The translations under genes were made by a program, and so were the position numbers. Under the pieces are notes generated by a model. It worked only from the letters and a program-made list of their open reading frames with translations, was not told where the DNA came from and made no database searches. From contig NC_092628.1 of the NCBI RefSeq assembly GCF_039555335.1, forward strand, positions 60,561,547 through 60,625,546: DNA of 64,000 nucleotides. Reading direction: 5' to 3'. Positions 1 to 11,999 of this stretch are shown in pieces. The DNA is from Amphiura filiformis (lineage: Eukaryota > Echinodermata > Ophiuroidea > Amphilepidida > Amphiuridae). Position 1 is the first letter of the stretch. Each line of letters starts with the position of its first letter.

Positions 1-1887
1 TTGGATTTTACGTTTTAGAAATACTTAAAGTAGTTAGGACATCATGTGATGTTTGTATTGGTGTGTGTGTTGGGTGAGAAAAACTATTGATGTAAATGTG
101 AATAACATTATCGTAAACAGATTTTAGTTGATTGCTTATCACAAACTGCTTAATTTTGAGACCAACTTTGACTAACAAGTGTGAATTTGTTCAATTCTGT
201 GTTGCCATGCACATACTTTTGTTCTGTATTGTACTCTTTGTGATGCTGAAGTTATGCACACATAGAGCAAAGGGAACTTGACAGACCGAGTATGTTATGC
301 AGCAAGATTCATGTAGCACAACAATAATGAATTGCCTTTGAGATAACTGTAGTCAGAAATACAATTTCTGGTACACTGTACCATTTACAGACACGCCACA
401 TATAATGACACACATCTTCTACGTCCTATTACCGCCTCCGAGATGCGTTGTTATGATTCAGTGGCAGGAACGCAGGCATTTGTCATGATGTGTTCAATAC
501 TTTATATAGTCGCCTGCCAAGTATAAAAGAGTACAACATCATTTTTCAGTTATTCTCAAATATAGTTTCAACACAGTCCAATAGTATACTCAGTCAGTTA
601 ATTTCACTTGCTATTGACTTGTGTAGTGTTTTTAAGTAATGTGTATATAGAATGCTCACATTGCATGACATTGCAAGTTACTAGTTATTTTACCCATTAA
701 TATTGAAGTCTCAGTTATTCATTTAGTAGGTCATGGTCCTTATTTTAGTCTTAATTGTGTTTAAAATATTAAACTTGTATCATGGCAGTCATTTCTGCCA
801 TAATGCATTACATCCAAGCAATTGACATAGTGAAAGTTCTCTACCTGTTGCAAAATGTGCAAGATGCACCCAGTGCAGTCCATTTTGAAATAGGAGAGAA
901 TTGTTATGTTGATAAATGTGAACCATTTTTCAAGCTTGTATCAAGAGCAGAGCGTAGGTATGTGCATGTGCAAAGTAGCAACTTGCATTAGCTGCACCCA
1001 TAGCTACATTTAATCTTGTTTTTCAAAATGGACATAGTGCACCAATAGAATGATGACAAATACACTTGTTCAACATGGTTGTTTGATGCATGTATAGCTA
1101 ATAGTTCAGAGTTCGGATTGGTGCGTTTACCCAGTATGGACAAATAGCTCTTCTACTTGTGTATGCATACGCTATTAAGAATCTGCCACTGTGAATTCCA
1201 ACATGGCGTTACTCTCAACTTGAGACGAGACAGATCATTTTGAACTAAACGGGAACACTGAATGCATACCTGCCAACTGCCCCTCATTTTGAGGGACTGT
1301 CCCTCATTTGGGGTTTACTAAAGTGAAAAAGAGGGACAGTCCTGTTTTCTGAAAATTTCAGTGATGGCAAATATAAATGTAAGAACAGCAGAAAATCATG
1401 CAAATTTCACTTTAAATTTTGCTATATAGCTGTTATTAGCATTCTCTTTAGTCTATTGTGATAAATTCAGACCTACAAAACCTTCTCTAAATTCTGAAAG
1501 TATTGCACGCCTTAAGTCATTGAATTTGTCGCTCCTGGTTTGTGTACATGTACAAGGTTTTGGTCTCAATGTCCCTCTTTCTGACTTCGGTAGGTTGGCA
1601 GGTCTGTGAATGCGCTATTTATCTCAAATCTTATTTACATATTTTCATGGAGTAGAGTGTAGACACTTGTACAGTTGTACTGCCAAATGTTAAAAATAGC
1701 ATTAAAGTATCTATGCATATTAGTTGAAAGCTGTTAGTATTGTCCAAGTCTAAATTTAAAATGATATGTTTTGTTAGAAAAACTAATCAATAATGACGTC
1801 CAACAACTGTGTGAAGATCTTTATTGCACAAAAATGTGCATTGTTGGACACTAATCATTAACCTGTTTGTTATTTGACTCATTTCAG
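1..1887 (+). other. Intron / upstream sequence of the unkempt-family gene
   Basis: No coding exon could be supported here. The stretch ends in a clear acceptor (atttcag) for the first recognised unk exon, so most or all of it should be intron. It contains a small inverted-repeat element at 1266-1605. An ORF of 69 codons at 782-991 has no recognisable motif, no convincing splice sites and ordinary intronic composition, so I did not call it. Confidence 0.55.
1266..1605. mobile_element. MITE-like element with TACCTGCCAAC ends
   Basis: The two ends are inverted copies: tacctgccaac on the left and gttggcaggt on the right, about 340 bp apart. Inside each end lies a CCCTC / GAGGG-rich block (gtccctcattt, gagggacagtcc, gtccctcttt) that can pair across the element. 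There is no coding potential. This is the usual build of a non-autonomous DNA transposon in an intron; the superfamily cannot be told from the sequence alone. Confidence 0.6.
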
Positions 1888-4800
1888 GTCTAGGTTTAGG
1901 TTCAACAACATCAGCACCTGTCAGCATACCAGGTAGCAGTAGTAATAGTATGACAAGTGGACCTTTTAACCATAAATCCAACGTCTCTGAGAGCCCTGGC
2001 TCACCCATGACCAATCTTCCACCATCATTTCTTTCCCAGCAGCTCCAATCACAACAATTAGATCATATTCAAGTAAGTAGTTACCATTATGTGTATAAAC
2101 GATGCAGTTATCTGCTGCAACATAGATCTCTTTTATGGATAAACTAACAAGGAATAAATACCAGACTTTCGTAACAAGTGGTCATCACTGCCATGTTCAA
2201 TTAAGGCTTAAAGAATTGATATTTTTATGGGGGCTGCTTTATAAATTTTCTTCAGAATGTGTTGCTTATTTGACAGGAGCATTTGTTTAAATAAGGGGTG
2301 ATTCTTTGATCCTTGTCTTCAATATTTTTGTTTATCTTGATTTGCAGGCAGCAGCAGCTTTCATGAGTCAACCTAACACTGTAATGCGTCACATGGGTTT
2401 AGGAAGGATATTGGATCCTCTGGGCACCAATAGTCCTCCAGGTAGTAATTCAACAAGGGGACCACAATCCCCGTTATTACAAGGATCTACCAACTTGAAT
2501 CCTGTCGGGACTGGCAGTGAAGGGGACAGTCAAAGGTTACAAGAGGAGATTACTAATCTTAGGAGTAAACTGCATTCTTGGGAAGAGTCTTGGAACCAAG
2601 CTAAACAGGTACAGATTTTATTAAGGAACATCTTAAAAGTCATTGCAGGTTTGGGTGCTTATTGGTTTCTCAGACTAATTTCATCGACTCAGTTCTTAGC
2701 GACAGCTATGAAATCAGCCCTTGCCTTATCCCTCTGGCTGGGAAAAAATAGGTTGACAGTCATTATTTTTTACGACAGGTCCTCAAAGTCTATTATGTCC
2801 GGGAAATGGCGGAATTACCTAAATTACATGCAAAACCATGCCAGTGTTTCTGTATAGAAAACAGAAGAAAAAGGCTGCTTAAAATCATTAAAGGGCAGGT
2901 CTATTGCAAAATCATCATCATATCATTGGCAAACTGATATTATGAGGACAATGAAAATGACTCCCTTTTTGAGAAAATAAAGACGTTTAAAATTGATAAT
3001 TTCGCAAAAACCAACTTAAGCGATGCGTTCCTTCGAACAAGACAGATTTGGCCTAGAAAAAAATTGACATCATGAAATTTCTGTGCCTGCTTTGGGAGAA
3101 GGGATTATAAGCATTCTCAATGCACAGAACGTATACTGTTGTTGTTCACAGAAAAAACTCTAAATTAAGTATTACAAATTTAATGGTTTTTAAACATATG
3201 GATAAAATCAGCCGATTCTTTTTTTATATATTAGTGAATTGTGATATTACAATTCATTCATGAGAAATATTAGGACTAAAAATTAAATAAATAATTAAGT
3301 CCACAAACTCATGTATCTGATTTCCCTGTGCTATAGTATTATAGTTTCAGTTGGATGAAATATTACAAAACAAACGCGCATAGTAACAATACTGTGTGGG
3401 CTTAGTCTCCGAAATGAGAGCAATAGTCTGCATATTGTTATGCAGCATTGTTATGGCAAATAATAGTACAACTCATTGTTGCTAATGTCAAACTTGTCAC
3501 ACAAGTAAATGAGAGCATGATATAGTGTCCACTTCATTTACCTACGTCATAGCCCGCTGCCTTGAAAATTAATTTTGCTTCAAATGGGGAAAGAACACGT
3601 ACAAGCCCGAATTTTACCCACACAATTTCTCTTTTTTCAGGAGAAATATGCATAAAAAAATTGCAACGAGTGTCAACTTGTAATGTAATAATTATTCTCT
3701 CCGAATAGAGATAAACTTGTTTTTGCAATAGACCTGACCTTTAAAAATTACTTGATCTCTCCCATCTGTGGTACACTTGCAGGATTTAACATTACTAAAT
3801 CATGACCAATCCAAATTTAGTCAAATTTCTGCTCATTGTAATGCTTTCTTTTGGTGTAAATGATTTTTTCTGAGAATTTAAATTAAAGGGTGCACAATCA
3901 TATAATACTTATTTGGTGGTGTGAAATAGAACAGTATACACATTGAAAACATGTGAGAGCAAGTATACACTGGTAACAAAATCCTCATAAAGATGCAGGG
4001 GCTCGAACACCGGACATAACATTAGCAGTATTATGTATTAAACATTACCAGTGCTCCTAAGTGGCAGCATATTGCACATATATTTAAAGTGAAATTTGCT
4101 GCTAGCAACAGTGACAGACATGCACAAAGTTTACATTGAGATTTTGGATGTAAAGAATGATTGTACAATGTAGCATCATTCCAATTATCAAATTGTCTAT
4201 TTATACACAAAACTTCAGTGTATGTTTTAGCTTTTGTTATTTATATTTAGAACAAATCAATTTAATATTCTTCATTTCCAAGGTGGATAAAATGCAATAA
4301 TATTTGTGTCCATTATCCAATAGGCATGTGATGCATGGAAAAAAGAAGCAACTGAAGCAGGGGAGAAATCTAAGCAAGCTGAGAAAGATAAACAAGCAGC
4401 TATTCAATCTAAAGATGAGGTAGGTTTCAATTGTACGAGTATTGTTGGTGTAATTCACCTTTAAAAGATTAACTGATCTTACCAAATTCATATACACACT
4501 GCACCCAGCAAGGCAAATATGACATTGGTTTTGTATGCTTTTGTGTGACAGCATTGAATACATGGAACATTTTGCACTTTAATCGAAGCTCGGGAGATAT
4601 GTCAAAAAATAACCTGAGGTCTTCCAAGGTCAAGGGTCACCTAAAGATCAAATTGAAAATTACTCCAATTTGACTAAAACTCTGTGGAAATAACCACAAG
4701 AAGAATACAATTCTACAAATCATTTTTTTGCCCCATATCAGTCTCTGGAAGATTTATTTGATACTGGTGTGAAATTCTTTTATTTCCTAGAATATCATTG

Positions 4801-6480
4801 GCGTGTGATTTTATGGGGTTTGCAATCATTTGTTCAGAGCAAATAATGAATTTCTGTGAATGCTCAATTCAGGCGAGGCTTATGTACCACCGGTGCTCTT
4901 GTTTCTAAAATGTGGGCACGGGTACAAAACTCTTAGTTAAAGTATGCAGTGAAATATTTGAACAACAATTCTGGCTTTTGGATTCAAGTAACGATTCTGT
5001 TTACTTTCTCTTCACAGGCGTTAATAGAATCCCGAGTATTAAAACAAGAAATAGAAGGTTTGACTGGTGGACCACATTTACATGTATTAAACAAGGTTTC
5101 CGAGTTAGAAAAGTTACCACTATCACAGCTGAAGAATTTGCAGGTCCAACTCAAAAACGATTTAGACAGATTAGAAAAGGTGAGTAGTTAGACATTTGTT
5201 GTTTCCAAAATAAGACAAATCTTTGATTATGATACTCTCTCTGGTTGAAATAATCTATGTGATCATGCTAAATACAATAAAATGATGTGAACTTTTAACG
5301 AGGCCGTACTTTTGCAAATGATGACGAAGTTGGAACTAGCAATGCGTTATTAGTGACTTGACAACAGCGTACATAGTAAAGTATGCTCTCGTCAAAGGTT
5401 TACCGCAATTGACTTCGGATTGAATCTTTTCATACAACTACATGCAAACAAAATGTCTCCCTTTCTATGAATCTAAAAGACAATATCAAGTTTTAGGTAA
5501 TAATTAGTTGATGGTGTAGATGTGGTTTTCATGTGCATAGCGAAGTTGCGGTAAATGTCACTAGTGGACCTGAATACAAATGTGGTAACTACATTTATAA
5601 CAACCACATATATACCTACGTCATTAGTGACGTGTATGGAATGTGGGAACATGAGACAGCAAATGTTTGAATTTGTTTGCAATTTCTTAATAACTTGTGA
5701 CTAAGGCTGTCTTAATTATATCCTGTGTCTCAAAGCTGCCGCCCGTGTTAGTAAAATCGTGCACGTAGTCCTCTTTGAAAATCAAAAAATTCTTTTTTTT
5801 TTAAACAAAAAGGCGAAAAATAAAACACAAAATTCATATTCGATCATAAGTGTAAGATTTTTTGGACACAAAAACAGTAAAAGAGAAGAAGAAGAATTTG
5901 TATAAGTGACTTTTTTTGGTCTACTATTCCAACATTTACAACATTGGATAATTTTTGCACAAAATTCTTGTCCAAAATCCTGTACTGACACATAAAAAAA
6001 ATTAACATAAAAAACTACAATAAAAAAAACGCATCCGCATTAGGTTTTCAATTTCTCACAAGCTTTGAGACATGGGATTTAATTAAGATGGCCTTCAAAG
6101 ATTGTCTCACTCTTGCAGTTCATGTGATTTTTGTGTGTCTGAACTGGGTTTTTTTGTTCTGTTTTTGTTTCCCCCAAAAAAAAAGCGCAGAACTCCCTAG
6201 TTGTATTTTTTTGTTAAGTGCACAAGACTAAGTATTTATAAATTGAACATTGTAGCAAAACGTTTTGACATTTATGTCTTTGTATTTTTGTTCTTCAATT
6301 CAGGTTATACACACCAAAGAGGCCTTGAGGTGTCTGATCTGTATGGAACGTGACCGCTCAGTAGCCGTGTTGCCATGTCAACACTTGGTTTTCTGCGAAA
6401 CGTGTTCCCCTACTAAAAATGAGTGTCCTGTGTGTCACATACAAATATCTACTAAGGTGTCTATAGTAGTACCGCTTTGA
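1888..6480 (+). CDS. unk: Unkempt-family RING finger protein, C-terminal exons (5' partial)
   Basis: Five exons join in frame: 1888-2072, 2348-2608, 4324-4419, 5018-5179 and 6304-6480. Each is bounded by AG and GT consensus, and the last ends in TGA. They encode a Ser/Gln-rich linker ending in LQSQQLDHIQ, then a helical segment (RLQEEITNLRSKLHSWEESW and ACDAWKKEATEAGEK) typical of the Unkempt coiled coil, then LPLSQLKNLQVQLKNDLDRL. The protein closes with a RING of spacing C-x2-C-x11-C-x-H-x3-C-x2-C-x6-C-x2-C (CLIC...CQH...CETC...CPVC). In the family, N-terminal CCCH zinc fingers bind UAG-containing mRNAs and repress translation in neural cells; those exons lie upstream of the window. The C-terminal RING is degenerate in some relatives, but all eight metal ligands are present here. 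UNK and UNKL cannot be separated, since invertebrates usually have one copy. Family call is firm; exact exon ends are inferred. Confidence 0.88.
2890..3742. mobile_element. TIR element, family A (copy 1), in unk intron
   Basis: The left end TTAAAGGGCAGGTCTATTGC is matched by ttttgcaatagacctgacctttaa at the right end, about 850 bp away. A second copy lies at 58276-59109 and shares interior blocks (atattatgaggacaatgaaaatgactcc; gagaaatattagg; cacacaatttctc; acttgtaatgtaataattattctc). TTAA at both borders fits a TA or TTAA target site. No transposase frame is visible; the minus-strand ORF at 3534-3728 is incidental. It is a non-autonomous DNA transposon lying wholly within an intron. Confidence 0.8.
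5702..6100. mobile_element. Inverted-repeat element in last unk intron
   Basis: The left end (5702-5737, taaggctgtcttaattat...tgtctcaaagct) is the inverse of the right end (6061-6098, agctttgagacat...aattaagatggcctt), with some divergence. The interior is A/T-rich without coding potential. The arrangement indicates a foldback or MITE insertion just upstream of the RING exon. Confidence 0.6.
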
Positions 6481-7730
6481 TCACAGTTAGGTAAAATTAA
6501 TATTACATTTTTAAAACCTAAATCCTTTATCAATTTAAAAGTAAACTAAAGAATTGAGTAACAGAATGCCACATATGCTTCCATGATAGATACCCATGTT
6601 CATATGTTTTAATGTTGAGTATTTTTCAGTCAATTTGATGTTAGAACTAATTTTCCACATTAAATTTGAAGGGAATACATTTAGAAAAATGTGGGAATCT
6701 GCTAATGTTTAAAATGTGTACACTTTGTTTACAGGAGATTAAAAAAAGACACTTGAAATTGTTTTGGTATTGTAATTGTGTAATATTTTTGCGACTTTAA
6801 GCATTAAAAAGTATATTCTGATATGAAAAAATTTGGATTGAGAAAGATCACTTTATCATGCTGACTAACAATAAAGTTACAAATATTCTGAAACATTTTC
6901 CATCGTTGGAGTATCATGTGGCATTCTGTATGAAATACACCTTTATTGAAGCGTTCTCAAAAAGACAAGTGACGTTTTGCATTTACCATCTCTCTCTCTT
7001 TCTCAGTGTTTCAATCTTCACTTTTTAAGTTGTGAGGGAAAATTTGCCATGGCATATTCACAATATCTACAAACACGTTAGAAATATTTTGACAAGCGGA
7101 CACTTATTAAACCTTCAAACAACAAGTATTTTCACCCCAACCACAAAGAGGTAAACTTTATGATGGTGTATTTGCATAGTTTTTTTTTGCAGGTACTTGA
7201 AATATTTTCAGTATGTCAAATCAATTATTTTATTCTCACAAGTTACTTTTTTCCCCAGTTATGTAAGCATAGGGGTGATAGCTAATGAATATTAACAACT
7301 GTAATGTTAAACTTTACAGTTGAAAAACGTGTAGGAGAATGTTTGCAGCATAAGTATTTTTACAAGAGAATTATTTTTTTCTCTCTAGGTAGTAAAAAAA
7401 AGTTATATAAAAGAAAAACAGTTGGTTCCAATGGGTTCGTTCACATTGAACAACAGAATTGTGTGTAGTGTTTTTACAATAATTGTAGACAATTGTAAAG
7501 TGTCTTTTCATTAACGATAGTTATTATCTGTTAAATTTAGATGAATATTTTTGGTTATTGTCTTTGTATCTTTTTTTCTGTGTGTAAAAAATTCATTGCT
7601 TTGTTATTTACCTGCCTTGTACGTAGCGATTTTTAAACAATTAGAATGCTAGGCAGTTGCTATAATGTTAGTGTTGTGTAAATTATTAGTTGTCCCCAAA
7701 GATTTAACTTTTCCATGATAATTTCCTGTG

Positions 7731-7768
<38 letters not shown>

Positions 7769-9190
7769 ATTTATTCTCAGGTAGTAGGACTGAAGTTTAG
7801 ACTTGCATGCAAGATGAATTATAACGTCTTTTAACAACCCAACTAGTTAGATTTTAAGGTGCTTATTTTTTATTATTATTTTTTTTCCATTTATATTGTA
7901 GTATTTTGGCTGCTTAATAAATTTATGTAAATTTTGTTTTTGAGTAAGGATGATGTTGAAGAAAGGAACTGTTGGGTCATGTTCATGGTTGTATAAAACT
8001 TACATCGAACTGTTGGTACATCAACTGGTTTCATTAGAATTGCATGGGTTACAACTATCATACTGGAACTATTCATGAGAAATGTAACTTTTCCTGATTT
8101 TGATGGAAATGTCAATTTTTAATTGGACGATGATATCCAGCATAAAAAGAGCAACATTCAAATTATTTGTAGGTTTGATTAGTCTATTCCCCAAGGCCAA
8201 AGGCCAGATCAATTTTCAGGATATGGATCTGTTACCCAGTTACATCTCTGATTCATACATACCCTATTATGTATATATTTCTGGGTACCGTAATAATCAC
8301 AGTCTATCTGATGTTTGAGAAATCAGAAGTAACATTTGAAACTTTTTTTTAAAGATTGGATCAAATGCATCATGGTAATGCATAGTTAAAAAAGAATAAC
8401 ATTTTGTTTCCTACACACTAATATTTACTCAGTGTTCACTTGTTGGGGAACAGAATTCCATTTGCATTTTTTATGGTTCATAGAAAAGCTTTTTGTTCAA
8501 CACACAATAGTTAATCAAATTACATTAGTTCACATCCCTTGTGTGACTAAATGATGTTCCCTGATTGTAAAACTACCCAAAATAATGTCAATGTAACTTT
8601 CAGAAAGCCTGATGTCATGTGGTAAAATCTTTTAACTCTAGATTTGAGTACCAACCATGGATATGACCCACTTTTCCTTATCAACATGTCTGCATTTATC
8701 TTCATGTCCTACAATTGATATTGGTTAATTTAGTTGCAGTGAATTCTAATGATGCAAAATAAAAATGAAATGAGTGTCTAAGACATTTGTTTATTAGGAC
8801 ATTTTACTTTATTGGTTAAAATAATTGAGATGAAACAGGTGCATATTTTATTGGGCCTAACCTGTTTCACTTTGTAGCATTGTCTATATATATGAAAATA
8901 TTTTTCCTCACATAATTAAGGTGGATCAGTATTGTTTATAGATATTTAAAAGAAAAATTGTTTCTTGTGGCTGCCTTGTGAGGTATATGAACTTTTTTTC
9001 ACCAAATTCAAGCAACCTGATACACTTCACTTGATGTACATGTTATGTATTGAGTTTTTAACTGGATGTGAGCCTACACCTTGAACCAAATAGGTTATTG
9101 AAAAGAAGTGGGTAGACATTTTGTAGGGCTTGATGAAGCTTCAGCTTATGCATTGAAATGTGTCTGTATTGACACTTTTCAGTGTAAATA
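6481..9190 (+). other. Probable unk 3' UTR and downstream AT-rich sequence
   Basis: The region follows the unk stop codon directly. The first AATAAA hexamer is at 6870-6875, with others later, so the mRNA end is uncertain. It holds a (TTA)n microsatellite at about 7734-7768. ORFs at 7891-8115 and 8100-8318 show no domain, no codon bias and overlap on opposite strands, so I regard them as chance frames. Confidence 0.5.
7734..7768. repeat. (TTA)n microsatellite
   Basis: About eleven consecutive TTA/ATT units. It lies in the presumed 3' UTR or downstream flank of unk. Confidence 0.9.
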
Positions 9191-9402
9191 AAGCCATAAT
9201 GTACGATCTTTCATGAATTTGGTTAATTTTTTTCCAAACCTGATTTTTGGGCATATTTGTAAGGCTTACACTTCTCCCAATTTACAATTATTTCAATTTC
9301 AAATGACTAGGGAAACCTTCTTTACAGTTACTAATATTATTTCAAAATATTTGGCCAAGAATAACCAAATTAAAATGCGACTGAAATTGTATATTATGGC
9401 TT
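9191..9402. mobile_element. MITE family B, copy 1 (TA target site)
   Basis: The left end is AAGCCATAATGTACGATC and the right end is tattatggctt, each flanked by TA (9189-9190 and 9403-9404), the target-site pattern of Tc1/mariner-type elements. It is about 212 bp with no coding capacity. Its interior (catgaatttggttaa, aacctgattttt, ggcatatttgt) is the reverse complement of part of the copy at 11685-11999. Confidence 0.75.
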
Positions 9403-11684
9403 TAAACAAGCTTCAGTGTGTTTGTTAAGAGAGTAATGTAATTTCATTTACACAGATTGTATTTCAAAAGCACAAGCGGAATTAATGTTGAGATCTGGTT
9501 CCATTGTACACTTTTCTAATTTGATCAGAAGGGCTTGCATTCGTCAAAATGTTTTTGAATTTTAACATTATGTCAAGCCAATATTGATGCTACGTGCAGT
9601 ATAATATTGGATCACTATTCTATTCAGCAAATTACTTCAGCGGTGTTTTCTGCGCTGTCTGATTACTGCGTAAAAGAACTAGGTCACATGATGCTACGCA
9701 GCTTGACCAGCGAATGAGGTGCCGATGTGATGATGACATGATTCAATTAGCCAATAAGAACCCCACTTCCGTATACACCATAAACTGCGCCAAATTGGCA
9801 AACCGCTGAGGTAGGCCTACTGTGCTGAAAACTATAGCAAGTATTTTGGTACAACCAATTAAATATAAAAGAGCTTTTGGAAGTAAACATAAGCTTTAAC
9901 TCTCTGTTGCTCATGTACATTTGCAGGCTGATCTCCTGTACATTTGCAGGCTTATCTCCTGTACATTTGCAGGCTTATTGCTAGGTTTTAATTTAAATTA
10001 TGAAGAGAAGAGGGGTTATTGTGTTTCACCAAAGAAAACAATCTGAGGTATGTAAAACAACTGATGACAGCTTAATTCAGAGGAATTGTTAATTACCAGC
10101 ACCAGTAGTGAATGGAACCTTCAGCCTACTAATACCCCCCTTGCAAGTTGCTAAGTTTCACATTTCCTTGCAATACAGTTTCACAGTCACCTTTGGAGCA
10201 TCCAGTTTTCAATATGGCACAGAATTGAGCAACAAAATCTTATATTAATGTAAGCAAGGATATTAAAGCAAATGGAGTGACACTGTAATTCAATAACTCT
10301 ATTATGAGAATAAGATGAATGAGTCTGATAAATAGATGTATATTGTATCAGTAGAGAATTAGCTATAGCCTTCTAGATGTCGTAGAGTGAATGAAATACT
10401 CAAGCAAGATTGCGGCATATTTTTTTCACAAAAATGCACATAATATGCTGTAGCATCTGATCTCAGAAAGGCCTGTAACTCATCACAAGATTCAAACACT
10501 CTTGGAGCATTAATGTGGGCCATTGCGTTGACTGTATTTGTGAAATTGGACCATGATGTATAGCTATGAATGTGCAAGTAGATTAAGTTGATGTAAGATT
10601 TTGTACATTGATTCAGATCAGGGGTGTGGTGGCAGCCTAGATGCTGGCCAGATATGTACTTCTCTATTGCAGCAGGCAATGGCAATTTTGGACCTACCCT
10701 TGAGGTTCAAACACCCGCTGTAATTCACCTTATCAAATACATAATTACCCTAAAATTAGTCAAATTTGAAATATTCACTCTTTGTCTTTAAGAAGATAGG
10801 TGAAGGGTTCATCCACCATTTGCTCCACAGTAACTTGTAGGTATGGATTGGCCCTCAAAAGAAATGTCAACCACTTCTAAAACTTTGAAAGTATTCATCG
10901 CTTACAATTTTGTTCATTAGGTGTCTTATCAACAACTAGGAGGGAGGGTATGGTCAAGTTCGTATTTGCGGCTGCATAATAGTTGGAAGTCATTCCATCT
11001 TTAAAATCCTCATGGCATGTATGACCTGTTGTTAAAACACTGAAAAGCAATGTACAGTGAAGGATTCAGGTAAATGTTGCACTAATGATGTAATAGTTCT
11101 GTTTGTAAGCTTCATAGCCAATTTGGTCTTTTTCATTATGCAGGTTAAAATAATGACAAAACAAAACCTTTAGAGAGTATGTTAGTTGTGTGAAACATAA
11201 ATAGCATGATCTTTTACTAATTTATTTGAGTGTTGTAATTATCGTATGACAAGCTCAATGCCCAATAATTAAAAAGAAACAAACAAATTTAAAATAGGGC
11301 TCGCTATTTAGTTGCCATATTGACTGACCCAACAACAAAATGATTTCTATCTATTCCAACAAAAACTTGCTTGTCCCTTTTAAAGGGATTTTTATACAGA
11401 TTCATGTGGCATGAAAGGCATGTTATATTTGTACAAACATAACAAACTTGAAGTGAACTTGATTTTGATAAGAATTCTGAGAGGAAAGCAGGTCGGATGA
11501 AATGAATAAGTCCTGAAGAACAGCTTGTCTGGGTATGCCTAATTGCCTATGTCCCTCAGAACATGGTTTGTATTTTAAGAAAAATACATAAATTTGAATT
11601 TTGGAATCCTTTTATGAATGTTGTTCTCTTTAAAAAAAAAAACCCTCTATTTAGCTTCACAAAAGTCAAGTTAGCTTTGTATTA
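9403..11684. other. Intergenic sequence without a supportable gene
   Basis: I saw no gene. It contains a triplicated 23-bp tandem repeat (9914-9979) and otherwise AT-rich unique-looking sequence. The longest frame (10359-10685, minus, 108 codons) has no recognisable domain and no splice context. Confidence 0.5.
9914..9979. repeat. 23-bp tandem repeat, three copies
   Basis: The unit tgtacatttgcaggctgatctcc is present nearly three times in a row with one base change (tgatctcc to ttatctcc), and the last copy is incomplete. Confidence 0.9.
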
Positions 11685-11999
11685 AAGCCATAATGTACGA
11701 TTTCCATCAAATTTTAATTTTGTTATTCTTTATTCAAAATGTTGAAATAATATTAGTAATAATTACCGGTATTAGGGTTGCTGTCCATTTTAAGCTGAAA
11801 TAACAAGGTAAAGTGAAAGGAATCCCACTGGTTATTTTGGCCATTCAACGTACAGTTCTATGGGAAGACTTTGTCAAACTTTGCTCTGTTAACCAACAAA
11901 AACAACAAATTTAACATTACAAATATGCCAAAAAATCAGGTTTGACAAAACTTAACCAATTTCATGTTATAACTATAATAAGATCGTACATTATGGCTT
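11685..11999. mobile_element. MITE family B, copy 2
   Basis: Ends AAGCCATAATGTACGAT and ATCGTACATTATGGCTT are perfect inverted repeats flanked by TA (within TTAA) on both sides. It is about 315 bp, and longer than the 9.2-kb copy, which looks like an internally deleted relative in the opposite orientation. No ORF. The TA target and short TIR fit a Tc1/mariner-derived MITE. Confidence 0.85.

Noticed and set aside
782-991. 69-codon ORF upstream of the unk exons
   Set aside because: Does not match the Unkempt protein between its CCCH and coiled-coil regions, lacks acceptor/donor sites in phase, and begins at a chance ATG in an intron.
7734-7768. CRISPR-like or other array at the (TTA)n run
   Set aside because: Simple triplet microsatellite; no spacers, and the genome is eukaryotic.
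10359-10685. 108-codon minus-strand ORF with several Cys/His
   Set aside because: No recognisable zinc-finger spacing, no splice context and no paralogous copy in the window; length is within chance for this AT content.
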